Source of the DNA: a virus
Length of the DNA: 23,283 bases
Reading direction: 5' to 3' (one strand)
Virus record (IMG/VR): IMGVR_UViG_3300019776_000399
Location: 1 to 23,283 of that record
Part shown: positions 6,016 through 14,553 of the stretch, in pieces
Layout: the number at the start of each line of letters is the position of its first letter
Numbering within the stretch: the first letter of the stretch is position 1
Made by a program: the position numbers and the translations under genes
Notes under the pieces: model-generated
Told to the model about the DNA's origin: nothing
The model's input: the letters and a program-made list of their open reading frames with translations, nothing else
The model's database searches: none

Positions 6016-7614
6016 TACAAGTGGCGACGCTCTGAGCAGCACGTTCGCCGTTTTCAGCGAAGAATCTTTAGATAGACCTTGCAACAAGCTATTCGTTGAA
6101 TAGCTTGGCTTGGCCAGCCTCTGTCCGGCGCTACTCAGCAGTGCATTTCTTACTGCGGGCCTGGCCGCAACCGCAGCAACCAGTCCCGGGTTTGCAGATG
6201 CGCCACCAATACCAGCAGCTCCCAAGTCAAACAGGCTGTACGGCGCAAGCGATTTAACGGCCTGCGCGGATTTTGGAAACGCTTGCGCAAATTGAGCCGC
6301 CGTTAAAAGTTCTTCGGATAAGGGCTTGCCTTTGCCCAACTCGCGAGCTAAAGATCCAGCATTAACGCTGCTCGTTGAGTCATTCAATGCCTTTTCGACT
6401 GTATGCGCCTTAGCCATCAATTGCCGGGCGTCTCGAAAGTCCTTAAGCATCTGCACGCCATCTTTTCCGCGACTCTGCAAGCCTCTTTCAATTTGAGCCT
6501 CCAAAGCGTCAGCGGCGCCTCGTTGAGCTTTTGCTAGAGCATTGTTTCCCGATCTATAAGAGCCGCTTGCCGAATCTCTTAAAGTCCGAATCATGTCCAC
6601 GGCATCGCCCGCGTCAAACTCTTTTACTTTCAGACCCTCCAGGGCCTGGGCAACATCGTTTTTGACGGCACCGGGGAAGGATTTGGAGGCGCCCCCGAGT
6701 TGTTGAGTTAAATCGTCAAGCTTTTTAAGAAATGCCTGATCAACCTCAACCGTCCCAGCATTCCTCACCGGCTCATAGCCCTTGGTAAATGCAGTGTCTC
6801 TGAGTGTTTTGAGGGTGTCTTTGGTCAGTGGAACATCTTCGGCCAGCCCCAAGGATTTTCTAGCCAGGTCATCCGTTATTCTTTGATTTTTGATGGATGC
6901 GGCCTGTTCCGTTTTTAGCTTTCCCCCAAGCCCCTCTCCAATGCGCAGCATGGTTGATGACCCCTCCACATTGGATGGAGGCACAACATAGCCCGCATCA
7001 CGGCTTGCGCTCAGGACGGCATCTCTTTCGGCATTCTGGGCCTGTCGATTGGCAACATCAACGACATCTTTCTGTGCTCGACCCCTTAACCATGACCCAA
7101 CTTTATCGCCTATGCCTTTTGCGACAACACCTCCGGCAGCGCCGAGTGCGGCGCCTTTGGCCCTATCTCCCAAACCACCTTCGGTGGTAGCCAGGCCCGT
7201 TCCCGCGCCTATTAGTGCGGCACCTGTGTAGGTGTTGGCCCCTGGTATGAAGGCCGTAGGGGCCAGCGTGGCAATTTGTCCGACCACGGAACCAGTCGCG
7301 CCAGCGCCAGTTTTCAGCAAAGGAGAGTCCAACCGATTGGCGTCCTTGATCTCTTCGTCAGAGTACAGTCCAACGCCCTGCCCCACAGCGCGGCCAAGCT
7401 TGGCTGCCCCTTGCCCCACTCCGGCAACAAACTTGCCGACACCGCTCATGCCAATAGTCGGATCATATTTAGCCCTGTCTTCGGCCATGACTGCATCTAA
7501 CTTGGCTTTTTTTTCTTGCTCTTTCAGGTGCATTAATCCCGAGTCGGAAACCCGGGACAGGTCGCCTGATTTAAGCGCAAGCAAATCAGAATCGGATAGC
7601 TTAGAAAGATCCAT
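5998..7614 (-). CDS. Ejection (internal virion) protein, gp16-like position
   Basis: A 538-residue protein. The N-terminus has a repeated motif (LSDSDLLALKSGDLSRVSDS). Residues about 55-175 are rich in Gly and Ala with hydrophobic stretches (GATGSVVGQIATLAPTAF, GAALGAAGGVVAKG), which suggests membrane insertion. The rest is helical with many charged residues. In P22 gp16 (609 residues) is ejected with the DNA and helps it cross the cell envelope. The call rests on the place after gp7- and gp20-like genes and the overall composition; direct gp16 similarity is not certain. Start overlaps the previous stop as TAATG; AAGGG lies nine bases before. Confidence 0.7.
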   Translation of the reverse strand: MDLSKLSDSDLLALKSGDLSRVSDSGLMHLKEQEKKAKLDAVMAEDRAKYDPTIGMSGVGKFVAGVGQGAAKLGRAVGQGVGLYSDEEIKDANRLDSPLLKTGAGATGSVVGQIATLAPTAFIPGANTYTGAALIGAGTGLATTEGGLGDRAKGAALGAAGGVVAKGIGDKVGSWLRGRAQKDVVDVANRQAQNAERDAVLSASRDAGYVVPPSNVEGSSTMLRIGEGLGGKLKTEQAASIKNQRITDDLARKSLGLAEDVPLTKDTLKTLRDTAFTKGYEPVRNAGTVEVDQAFLKKLDDLTQQLGGASKSFPGAVKNDVAQALEGLKVKEFDAGDAVDMIRTLRDSASGSYRSGNNALAKAQRGAADALEAQIERGLQSRGKDGVQMLKDFRDARQLMAKAHTVEKALNDSTSSVNAGSLARELGKGKPLSEELLTAAQFAQAFPKSAQAVKSLAPYSLFDLGAAGIGGASANPGLVAAVAARPAVRNALLSSAGQRLAKPSYSTNSLLQGLSKDSSLKTANVLLRASPLVSIPTE

Positions 7615-8768
7615 TATTTCTTACCCTTGCGTCGCGCGATTTCAGCATCAATGGCTGACGAGTCCGGGCCAATTGCATTGCCTGATGGAATTTGGTAGTT
7701 GGCTCCAGCAGGTCCAGACCTTACCCTAAGGCTTTGCAAATACACAGGGATAGATGCCATTTTTTGGGCCTTGACCTGCGGGCTGTCACCAATTTGTGGT
7801 GTTAGCTCTCTAACTTTTTGTTCGGCCTCTTGCTGGGTAACACCTGCGCCAGTGGCAGCCCTAAGAACAGCCTCGCCAATTGAAGATGAGGCCTGATTGA
7901 ATTTTTGACGAGCGGCGCCAGTAAGCATATTCCCCACAGCTTTAGACCCTGGTAATACTCCACTGCCAACAAGATCTCCAAAGCCTGGGTTTGCCGCGCT
8001 CGGGTCTTCTTTTAAAACGGAAAGCATATTTTTATATGCGTTATCCGCCTGAGCCAACCAGCCCGAAGCCTTGGCTTGATCTTCCGTCAGCTTGAGTGAC
8101 CCGGGCTGATTTTTCTGTTGCGCCTCTTGACGACGCAGACTCAAATTGCCCTGCTCTACCGCCAAGCCTCCGGCTGAAATTCCTTCGCTTACTTTGTTGT
8201 GTCTTGCAGTCTCTTGGTGGGCGGCGGCGCTGATGTCTATCTGTCTATCTTTCGCGGCCTGCTCAAGGCGCTCTTTTGTCGTCAAAGCCATGCGACCAGA
8301 ATTTGCAATATAGGTCGGGTCATAAGCGGTAGGGATCTTTGAAGTGTCAATGCCTTGGCTTTGCAAGTTAGCCAAGCTTTGTGCATAGCTATTTGGATCT
8401 TTGGCCGACGATATCGCATTCAAAATAATATTGTTCTTATCGTATGCGGCCTTTAGCTGAGCGGCCTCTACATCAACCTTGATTTTGGATTGGTCTAGAT
8501 TTGCCTTTTGATAATCCTGTGCGGCTTTCAAATTTCCCGTCTTAAGAAGCGCGTTGTAATTTGCGGCTGTGTCAGCACCAAACCCCTTTACTTGATCCCG
8601 CAATGCATTCTCATCCTGCATTTCTCTTTGAGCCTTGTCCATCTTCAGCGCATTGATTTGATTGCTCTGCACACCCTGTTGAATCGCCAAAGCATCGGCG
8701 TAGTTGGCCAATGAGTTGATGGGCTTTTGCTGCTGAATCTGTCCGTAAATACTTGCGTCTACTGGCAT
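7614..8768 (-). CDS. Ejection protein, gp20-like
   Basis: A 384-residue, almost wholly helical protein rich in Gln, Ala and Lys, with no membrane segment, ending in a basic RRKGKK tail. P22 gp20 is a Gln/Ala-rich ejection protein in the same place between genes 7 and 16. Motifs such as LANYADALAIQQGVQSNQ at the start are typical of phage DNA-injection proteins. GGGG lies five bases before ATG 8768. Stop and next start overlap by one base, so the two ejection proteins are coupled. Confidence 0.75.
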   Translation of the reverse strand: MPVDASIYGQIQQQKPINSLANYADALAIQQGVQSNQINALKMDKAQREMQDENALRDQVKGFGADTAANYNALLKTGNLKAAQDYQKANLDQSKIKVDVEAAQLKAAYDKNNIILNAISSAKDPNSYAQSLANLQSQGIDTSKIPTAYDPTYIANSGRMALTTKERLEQAAKDRQIDISAAAHQETARHNKVSEGISAGGLAVEQGNLSLRRQEAQQKNQPGSLKLTEDQAKASGWLAQADNAYKNMLSVLKEDPSAANPGFGDLVGSGVLPGSKAVGNMLTGAARQKFNQASSSIGEAVLRAATGAGVTQQEAEQKVRELTPQIGDSPQVKAQKMASIPVYLQSLRVRSGPAGANYQIPSGNAIGPDSSAIDAEIARRKGKK

Positions 8769-8770
8769 TT

Positions 8771-9787
8771 TTACCCCAGGGCGTAATTAGGATTGAAGGA
8801 ATAATCTGTTGTTGGTGTATATGCCGGGGTAGATGCTGAACCCCACCCAGCATTTCCACTAGTGATTTTTTGCAGCAGTTGGTTTTGGTTGTAGTTGTTC
8901 AAGCCGTTGCTGATGCCGCTTGTCCATGCATTGCCCTGGGCAATCTTTGCCGCCCCCTGCGCATTGCCCAAAGAGGTGATGTTGTTCGCCATTGAGTTAA
9001 CCAGTGACGTCCCTTGCGCACCCGTTTGTGCCGCCGCATTCAGCCCCGAATTTGAAACGCCACTCAAATAGTTATAGGTTCTGTCTTTGGTTGCCGCATC
9101 ACGATTGAAGGCCGCGTCGTACTTTGTGCTCGCATAGTCTTGACCGAATCGCTGAGCGGCTTTGAGTGCGGCTCCAGAAAAGAGTGAGCCATTTTTGGCG
9201 GCTAATCTGTCTTGCGACTGTAGCCCCTGATCAAGTCCAAACTGATAACCGGGCTCACTCTGAAGATCCGCGCCGGTAAATGGCTTAAGCAATGAACCGT
9301 AGCTTGGATCATTGCGCGCCGCCTGTGATCTGGCCTCTTGATCTGCCCAGGCCCGCTCAACTGCCGCATTCAGTCCGGCCTCATCAACCGTGGATTGCTG
9401 AGGTTGTTGCCCCCCATAAATACCTCTAGCAATGGCAGCAATCCGGTCATCGAGAGAGCCATCAGGAGCCCAGTCAAGATAACCCGCTTGAGGTCTAGCG
9501 TCTTGAGTTTGCTGCTGAGTTGTATATTGTGAAAGAAGGCTATTTTTAATTTGTTCTTTAGTGCGGTAATCGCCTCCCGTCCCGCCGCCTAATCCAAGAC
9601 GAAAAGCAAGATCATTCGACGCTGTTGCGCCTTGATTGCGCCACGGCTCTAAATCTGTTCTTACCTGATTGAATTGTTTTTGCGTGAGGGCGTTGGCTTC
9701 ACGTGTTGCGCCAGCCTGAATGTTGGCCGCATCAGAAGCACTATCACTACCCATAAGGCCACCAGCGACCGAGGCTATAGCTTCCAT
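8771..9787 (-). CDS. DNA transfer/ejection protein, gp7-like
   Basis: A 338-residue protein, Gln/Ala/Gly/Asn-rich. The N-terminus (MEAIASVAGGLMGSDSASDA) is followed by a helical part containing LEPWRNQGATASNDLAFRLG, a motif common in phage DNA-transfer proteins, and by FTGADLQSEPGYQFGLDQGL. P22 gp7 is small (229 residues), processed and ejected at the start of infection. This one is longer. It overlaps the gp14-like gene by 13 bases; GGAG lies nine bases before ATG 9787. Confidence 0.75.
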   Translation of the reverse strand: MEAIASVAGGLMGSDSASDAANIQAGATREANALTQKQFNQVRTDLEPWRNQGATASNDLAFRLGLGGGTGGDYRTKEQIKNSLLSQYTTQQQTQDARPQAGYLDWAPDGSLDDRIAAIARGIYGGQQPQQSTVDEAGLNAAVERAWADQEARSQAARNDPSYGSLLKPFTGADLQSEPGYQFGLDQGLQSQDRLAAKNGSLFSGAALKAAQRFGQDYASTKYDAAFNRDAATKDRTYNYLSGVSNSGLNAAAQTGAQGTSLVNSMANNITSLGNAQGAAKIAQGNAWTSGISNGLNNYNQNQLLQKITSGNAGWGSASTPAYTPTTDYSFNPNYALG

Positions 9788-10152
9788 TTTTTCAACTCCA
9801 TTTTTATAACTTCACCCCGGCTGATCACTTCAAATCCAAGGTGTTCTGCGGTTTTCAGGCTGATGGCGTTATCCCGATGGATTCCGCAAGTCAGTCTTCC
9901 GTGTTTTGCGAATTCGCCGCCAATAACACGACGCAGCAATTCCCTTTTCATCCACACTCTTCGCCTGCGTGGGGCCACAAAACAATCCATCTCCTGACCC
10001 CGAAAAATGAAACATCCGCCATCAAACGGATAGATGACGCATTGCCGTTCAATCTCTCGTTTAATAGCTGGTGTCACTTCTAGACCCTTGTAGCGCCGCA
10101 AGGTTTCGGAAATCACTCGCCAAACCTCGTCAGACAATGGTTCCTGCTGCAT
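9775..10152 (-). CDS. gp14-like protein with GNAT-like C-terminus
   Basis: A 125-residue protein from ATG 10152; the frame is open to an ATG at 10185 (136 residues). The C-terminal half (CGIHRDNAISLKTAEHLGFE then VIKMEL) has the look of the last strands of a GNAT fold: an Asn/Ser-Lys-Ala helix and a G-F turn. P22 has head assembly gene 14 (DUF2824 family) at this place, before gene 7, so I call it gp14-like. The very basic run APRRRRVW precedes. A true acetyltransferase activity is doubtful because the acetyl-CoA pyrophosphate loop is not clear. Confidence 0.65.
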   Translation of the reverse strand: MQQEPLSDEVWRVISETLRRYKGLEVTPAIKREIERQCVIYPFDGGCFIFRGQEMDCFVAPRRRRVWMKRELLRRVIGGEFAKHGRLTCGIHRDNAISLKTAEHLGFEVISRGEVIKMELKKWKL

Positions 10153-10393
10153 CACGCCAAACCGTAGGCTTAACTGCCGACACATAAACCGGCTTATTCA
10201 AAGTCGTGTCGTAGTACGAGCGACCAATCCACAAAATTGACGTCGGCCTATTCGCCGTAGTTCCAGATTGAACAATTGATCCAATGGCCGCCTGCCAACG
10301 TGTAAACACCTGCCCCCATGGCACAGACAAAATGCCTCTGTCATCAGTCACCGGCGTGTCTGCGGGGTAATCGAAATTTGTTTCACGTGGCAT
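10130..10393 (-). CDS. Short tail protein with fibre-type domain, in the needle position
   Basis: An 87-residue protein, MPRETNFDYPADTPVTDDRG at the start, then a segment WIGRSYYDTTLNKPVYV ... VWRDAAGTIV. The GxxYYDTTLxKPVY pattern is the small beta domain found in many phage fibre proteins. ATG 10393 lies two bases after the gp10-like stop; an earlier in-frame start at 10423 overlaps that gene. P22 has its tail needle gene 26 here, a trimeric coiled coil of 233 residues, but no heptad pattern is seen. Role as a short plug or needle base is inference. Confidence 0.68.
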   Translation of the reverse strand: MPRETNFDYPADTPVTDDRGILSVPWGQVFTRWQAAIGSIVQSGTTANRPTSILWIGRSYYDTTLNKPVYVSAVKPTVWRDAAGTIV

Positions 10394-10395
10394 AT

Positions 10396-11802
10396 CTATT
10401 GCTGAACCATGTAGCGCGCCCAAGCCGCCACAAACACCGTCTTGACGGGATCTGTGATTCGGAACTTGACCAAAAAATCACGCGCTTGCCCCAAGCGATT
10501 CCAAACCGCCCTATGTCTGTATTTGCCAATGCGTCCAAATGAGGTCCAGTTTTCAGAGCCGTAGGTATGGCCGCCATCACGAGAGATACTCATCATGATT
10601 TGTGGGTCTTCGCCCTGCCCTGTTTGCAGGCCTACGCCAGCTTCCATCTCCAGCCAGAGCTGCGAAATAGTGGAAGGCTGACCCGTTTTTTGATGCCGCG
10701 AAATAATCTCTCTCGCAATTGGCAAGCCGTTGTCTGTGTAAGTGTTCTCGTCTAGCTTGTACAGATTGCCGTTGCGGTAGTCACTGACATACGATCCATT
10801 CAGATAGTTGATCTGAATCTCGCCAAAGTGACGTCCACCATCGGATTGCAATTCGCTCCAAGCATTCGATAGTCCGTCATACAACCAGGACTCTCCGGGC
10901 GTCGGGAAGTTGATCTGATAGAACGCATGCCCCGACTTCATGTAGGAGTACCCAGAGGCGTTTGACACTGCGGCATACTGCGAGAACACATAGTCCATCT
11001 CTGGGTTACTCGCCGCATCAGCTTGATAACCATTCAACACTGCAACCTGAACTTGTCCAAGCCTGTTCTTGCGCAAGAAGATAAGCGAATTGTCAAACTT
11101 GGCCAAACTCCAGCGAGCCGCAAGGCCCCACTCTATTGCGCTTGCGCCGATACGAGCAAAAGGGAAGTCTGCCGCCCCACTATCACCCCAGAATTCCGTG
11201 GTGCTTTCACCAAACAAAACCAACTGGCCGTTATCAGCAATGACACGCACCAGGTTATCTGGTGAGCTTTCGGCGGTTGCAAAATCCAGTGCGTCCCAGC
11301 TCAGCCCGTCATACAAAGCGGAAATGTTGAATTGCCCAGAGTCAGGCTTAGTCACAACGAAATATCCATTCAGAAATGTGCATGTCGTCGCCCCGGGGAA
11401 ATCAGGGTCGGTAATTTGCACAAAAGCGAGAGTATTGAAGTTGTAGATGTAGCCATAGGCGCCATCAACAATCAACATCTGAGTGCCGTTGTCCGTAATG
11501 TCTACTCGTCCACCCGTCGTGAGCAGTGCTCCCAAATTGGAGGTTGTGCCGTCATTCGAAACGCGGTATAGCGCCCCGCCATTTACAACATACTGAAAAT
11601 CACCCTTTTGATAGTAGCCTCGTGCCGGGTTTGCTCCCAGGCTCACGAAGGCCAATAAGCCTGGCGTTGGGAACAGAGACAGCCCATTCGCCTCAGGGTC
11701 TTTCTGAATTTCAACAAATAAATTCAGACGCTTTTGCGCGCAAACGTTTACTGATTTGCCGACGTTTCCGATGCCGAAAACTGGCACATTCTTCAGCATC
11801 AT
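10396..11802 (-). CDS. Tail hub / packaged DNA stabilisation protein, gp10-like
   Basis: A 468-residue beta-rich protein, nearly the length of P22 gp10 (472). It begins MMLKNVPVFGIGNVGKSVNV and contains QKRLNLFVEIQKDPE, the usual N-terminal pattern of gp10-family tail hub proteins, followed by beta-propeller-like repeats (YGYIYNFNTLAFVQITDPDF, GQLVLFGESTTEFWGDSGAA). It should bind below gp4 and close the portal channel after packaging. Its start overlaps the gp4-like stop as ATGA. Confidence 0.88.
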   Translation of the reverse strand: MMLKNVPVFGIGNVGKSVNVCAQKRLNLFVEIQKDPEANGLSLFPTPGLLAFVSLGANPARGYYQKGDFQYVVNGGALYRVSNDGTTSNLGALLTTGGRVDITDNGTQMLIVDGAYGYIYNFNTLAFVQITDPDFPGATTCTFLNGYFVVTKPDSGQFNISALYDGLSWDALDFATAESSPDNLVRVIADNGQLVLFGESTTEFWGDSGAADFPFARIGASAIEWGLAARWSLAKFDNSLIFLRKNRLGQVQVAVLNGYQADAASNPEMDYVFSQYAAVSNASGYSYMKSGHAFYQINFPTPGESWLYDGLSNAWSELQSDGGRHFGEIQINYLNGSYVSDYRNGNLYKLDENTYTDNGLPIAREIISRHQKTGQPSTISQLWLEMEAGVGLQTGQGEDPQIMMSISRDGGHTYGSENWTSFGRIGKYRHRAVWNRLGQARDFLVKFRITDPVKTVFVAAWARYMVQQ

Positions 11803-12500
11803 AGATACCAGTTATCCCAATAACCGTAGCCATTTCCAGGTATGCCATAGGGCATATCCATGCGCGGTATCTCAGCGTTTGATCGCTTGATAAGTCGCCT
11901 TGCGCTGGACGCTTGAGCGGTCACTTGCTGCGGGACCGGGATTTGATATTCGGGGGCTATTTCCTCCGCCAAACTGAACGCTAATGCCTTCTCATATCCC
12001 GGGGGTAAATCGACGTCAGTTGTTAAATTTGGGAAGCTTTTAATAAGCTTGTTAGACCATAGATGCAAGTCCATGGACGCAGCCGGGATAGGCCAAGGTG
12101 TAATCGTGATGTCCGGATATTTCATCCAACACCAGATCGAACAGGGGATGCCAATCACCAGGCCTTTAAGACTAATGTTGTTGTAGTCTTGCTGTGTCAG
12201 TAGCTCCAGCGGATAAGAAACCTGCTGGTAAACAACGTACGAAGATGCGTCAATCGTTACTGGCCGAGTCGTCACAAATGAACCCGTTGGTCCAACAGTC
12301 ACAGACGCTTGATTTGCCGCCAATGGAATGACATCTTCGGACTTGGCGTGAACCAGAAGGTTCTGATTTGCCCACAAATCCAGCATGGAATTTAAGGATT
12401 GCAAACCGTCCTGAGCCTCATCGGCATTAGGATCTTCGCCGATCGAATAGACGCCCAAAAGCCTCTGAGCGCGTTTGATCAGATCAAGTGCTGTTGCCAT
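11799..12500 (-). CDS. Tail accessory (head completion) protein, gp4-like
   Basis: A 233-residue protein. The N-terminal part (ALDLIKRAQRLLGVYSIGED, DGLQSLNSMLDLWANQNLLV) matches the P22 gp4 / tail-4 family. That family binds the portal ring and starts tail assembly; P22 gp4 is 166 residues, so this is longer. The C-terminal part (ALAFSLAEEIAPEYQIPVP) is also typical of related head-tail connectors. A UUCG-type hairpin lies seven bases before ATG and no Shine-Dalgarno site is visible. Confidence 0.85.
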   Translation of the reverse strand: MATALDLIKRAQRLLGVYSIGEDPNADEAQDGLQSLNSMLDLWANQNLLVHAKSEDVIPLAANQASVTVGPTGSFVTTRPVTIDASSYVVYQQVSYPLELLTQQDYNNISLKGLVIGIPCSIWCWMKYPDITITPWPIPAASMDLHLWSNKLIKSFPNLTTDVDLPPGYEKALAFSLAEEIAPEYQIPVPQQVTAQASSARRLIKRSNAEIPRMDMPYGIPGNGYGYWDNWYL

Positions 12501-12507
12501 GTAGAAA

Positions 12508-12523
12508 CGGGGCCGAAGCCCCG
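12508..12523 (-). promoter_or_regulatory. Stable TTCG hairpin just before gp4-like start (weak terminator-like)
   Basis: On the minus strand CGGGGC (12513-12508 complement of the right arm order), loop TTCG, GCCCCG, then GTTTC-type sequence. The perfect 6-bp stem with a C(UUCG)G loop is very stable as RNA, but only three T follow, so termination would be weak. It sits where the ribosome site of the next gene should be. Confidence 0.5.
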
Positions 12524-12535
12524 CCCTGTTTCAGA

Positions 12536-13243
12536 TTACTGATACAACCAAGCGATAGGCCCTACGTCCGCCGTAAAGGTGGTCGGAGGTGTAAAGCTTG
12601 TAGCCAACGTACCGAACGTGCCGGTAGCCGAGGAGGTCATCTGGTTGCCCCCGTTAGCAGCAGCCCAAGTGCGCAACGTGTCAGTCGTACCGTTGGCCTG
12701 ATAGACCAAGAAGTAACGCCCAGGAGTTAGAAGCACGGGAGCAATGAATGCACGGTTTTGGAAGCTGTTTGCACCAGCAGTCACAGCACCAGCCAGAGCG
12801 CTGGACTGGATGAAGTTACCTGCAGAGTCGTAAATAGCAACTAAGCCGTTGTTAGTCCCAACGGTCGCGCCATTCAACACGCCGATGCCAGTCCAAGCAG
12901 CCTCATGCGGGACATAGATTTCACACCGATAGGAAGTACCAGACACCAAAGTAGTGTTAGTACCCAAGGATGCAAAAGCCAAAATGGTACCGTTGGGCAA
13001 TGTGCGAGGGCCTGTAGGGGTGGTGGGCGCCGCATAACCAGGCCCTGTATTCAAGATGCGCGGATTACCACCGACGGTGGCGTTTTGGTACATCGCGGTA
13101 TTGGCTGCGAAGGTCTGCGCAGGCTGACCAGTTGCAGCGATAGCCATACCTTGAGCGATCAATGCAGCCTCAGTGGAATCTGAGAATACAACGGTCGCGC
13201 CAGAGGCGTAACCCTGATAAGAACGATTTAAAACTACTGCCAT
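12536..13243 (-). CDS. Unknown structural (decoration- or head-fibre-like) protein
   Basis: A 235-residue protein from ATG 13243, with AAGGAG seven bases before it; the frame is open to 13303 inside the coat gene but without such a site. The start VVLNRSYQGYASGATVVFSD and EAALIAQGMA resembles the N-terminal parts of small head-associated phage proteins. The remainder (TSYRCEIYVPHEAAWTGIGV, YFLVYQANGTTDT) is beta-rich and could be an exposed jelly-roll or Ig-like domain. Its place directly after the coat gene suggests a capsid decoration or head fibre. P22 has no gene here. Confidence 0.68.
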   Translation of the reverse strand: MAVVLNRSYQGYASGATVVFSDSTEAALIAQGMAIAATGQPAQTFAANTAMYQNATVGGNPRILNTGPGYAAPTTPTGPRTLPNGTILAFASLGTNTTLVSGTSYRCEIYVPHEAAWTGIGVLNGATVGTNNGLVAIYDSAGNFIQSSALAGAVTAGANSFQNRAFIAPVLLTPGRYFLVYQANGTTDTLRTWAAANGGNQMTSSATGTFGTLATSFTPPTTFTADVGPIAWLYQ

Positions 13244-13254
13244 TTTTTTTCTCC

Positions 13255-14469
13255 TTAGACGGTGTAGTACTTGACAGAAAGCTCTGGGTAGGTCGCAGCC
13301 CATCCGAAGAGAACGTCAAGACGCATGTTTGAAACATCGTTGGTGCCGTCGTAGTACTCGGTCACTTTCAGCGTGAAGCCTTCGTGCGTTTCCTGGTGGA
13401 CATCCTGAACACCATTCCTGTTTGGCATCCACATAGGCACCATGGCCAAGGTGAACGCGTCGCGGTGATACGCGATGTTTGTCGAGTAAGACGTAGAAGC
13501 AGAGCCGCGAATCACATAAGGCTGGGCCGTAGTGGGCGATGCGGTCACGTTTTGGAATGCACCGCTAGTCACAATGGCCGGACTAATGGGAATGCTGGTA
13601 GCGCCTTGGGCCACATCAGCGGTCACAACGAAGTCCATCAGCACACCTGTAGAGATGCGGCTTTGTGGGTTGACGGCAAATACGCCCGGCAAGTTAATAA
13701 CGGTGCCACGTGTCAATGTGCCAGCAGCAACAGCCACCACGGTAATCGTGGAGCCGGTTTGGTTTGCCCCGTTAATGTTGGTAGCAGTCGCTGCGCCGTT
13801 CGTGTGAACGTCAACGTTTTGGTCTACAGCGGGGTGAATGCTGAAGCTATCCTGCATGTAGCCAGTGTTGTACTGTTTGCCGACAGTCGAGCCGTTATTG
13901 AACAGCCCAGCCATACCCTGAATCATTGCGCCATTGAGGGCAGGATTCATGATGAAGCTACGGCGGCTGTCGCGCGCAGGAGGTGCGGCCATCTCGTCCA
14001 GACGACGATTTACGTCGGTCATAGCAGCCAACGCGTTCCCTTGAGTTGTAGGCAGCGCCCCGGTTGGGTTGATCAGGTTGTAGGTGCTGTAGTGAGCAAG
14101 TTGCAAACCCTGACGATCGATCTCGTTGGTGACAGTCGCAACTGCTGCTGCAATCTTGTCCTCCAGGCGAGTCAAGCTTAGGGTGCGCTCATTGCTGTTG
14201 AAGCTAAGATCGCAACCGCCTTGAGACAGCGTCAAAGGCACAGTCGTTTCAACCGTTGCCTGGGGGTTAGCCACACGACCAGCGCGGTATTGATAGCGCG
14301 GAGGTTTGCGGATGTTGATGGTGCTGCCAGGCGCATAGCCCTGGCTCATCGTTCCCGTGAAGGTATCTTCCCAATCACGGTTTACATTTTTCGAAAAGCT
14401 CAACATGTTTTCCAAAATAGCCAGGGCTGTTTTGGTCACAATCGAGCACGTTACTAAGACGTTAGACAT
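13255..14469 (-). CDS. Major coat protein, P22 gp5-like
   Basis: A 404-residue protein (P22 coat 430). It starts MSNVLVTCSIVTKTALAILE and contains GTMSQGYAPGSTINIRKPPR, the characteristic N-terminal pattern of the P22 coat family, followed by LTRLEDKIAAAVATVTNEID. Residues about 220-320 (VTVVAVAAGTL..., PGVFAVNPQSR) match the inserted beta domain typical of the family. C-terminus is LFGWAATYPELSVKYYTV. AAAGG lies before ATG. A duplicated hairpin and a terminator precede the gene. Confidence 0.93.
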   Translation of the reverse strand: MSNVLVTCSIVTKTALAILENMLSFSKNVNRDWEDTFTGTMSQGYAPGSTINIRKPPRYQYRAGRVANPQATVETTVPLTLSQGGCDLSFNSNERTLSLTRLEDKIAAAVATVTNEIDRQGLQLAHYSTYNLINPTGALPTTQGNALAAMTDVNRRLDEMAAPPARDSRRSFIMNPALNGAMIQGMAGLFNNGSTVGKQYNTGYMQDSFSIHPAVDQNVDVHTNGAATATNINGANQTGSTITVVAVAAGTLTRGTVINLPGVFAVNPQSRISTGVLMDFVVTADVAQGATSIPISPAIVTSGAFQNVTASPTTAQPYVIRGSASTSYSTNIAYHRDAFTLAMVPMWMPNRNGVQDVHQETHEGFTLKVTEYYDGTNDVSNMRLDVLFGWAATYPELSVKYYTV

Positions 14470-14482
14470 TTAAATACCTTTC

Positions 14483-14532
14483 GGCGCATCACTGCGTTGG
14501 AAAAGAAAAAGCCCGGGCGCATCACTGCGTTG
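14483..14532. repeat. 17-bp direct repeat, each copy a hairpin, in the coat 5' leader
   Basis: GGCGCATCACTGCGTTG occurs exactly at 14483-14499 and 14516-14532. Each copy contains CGCA-TCAC-TGCG, a 4-bp stem. On the coat mRNA one copy is the top of the terminator and the other lies just before the ribosome site. See the findings. Confidence 0.9.
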
Positions 14533-14537
14533 CGGGC
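14501..14537 (-). terminator. Rho-independent terminator between scaffold and coat
   Basis: Read on the minus strand: GCCCG, an inner CGCA-GTGA-TGCG hairpin, CGGGC, then TTTTTCTTTT. It lies 32 bases before the coat ATG inside the head operon, so probably reduces but does not abolish coat transcription unless RNA polymerase is antiterminated. Confidence 0.78.
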
Positions 14538-14553
14538 CACTGAGGTGCTAGGT

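Noticed and set aside
9775-10152. Full acetyltransferase like the one at 17591-17935
   Set aside because: Only the last part of the fold is recognisable and the gp14 position explains the gene better, so no enzyme activity is claimed.
13384-14181. Long plus-strand frame of 265 codons antisense to the coat gene
   Set aside because: Lies wholly within the coat gene, has no family motif and is His/Arg/Cys-rich in the way of shadow frames.
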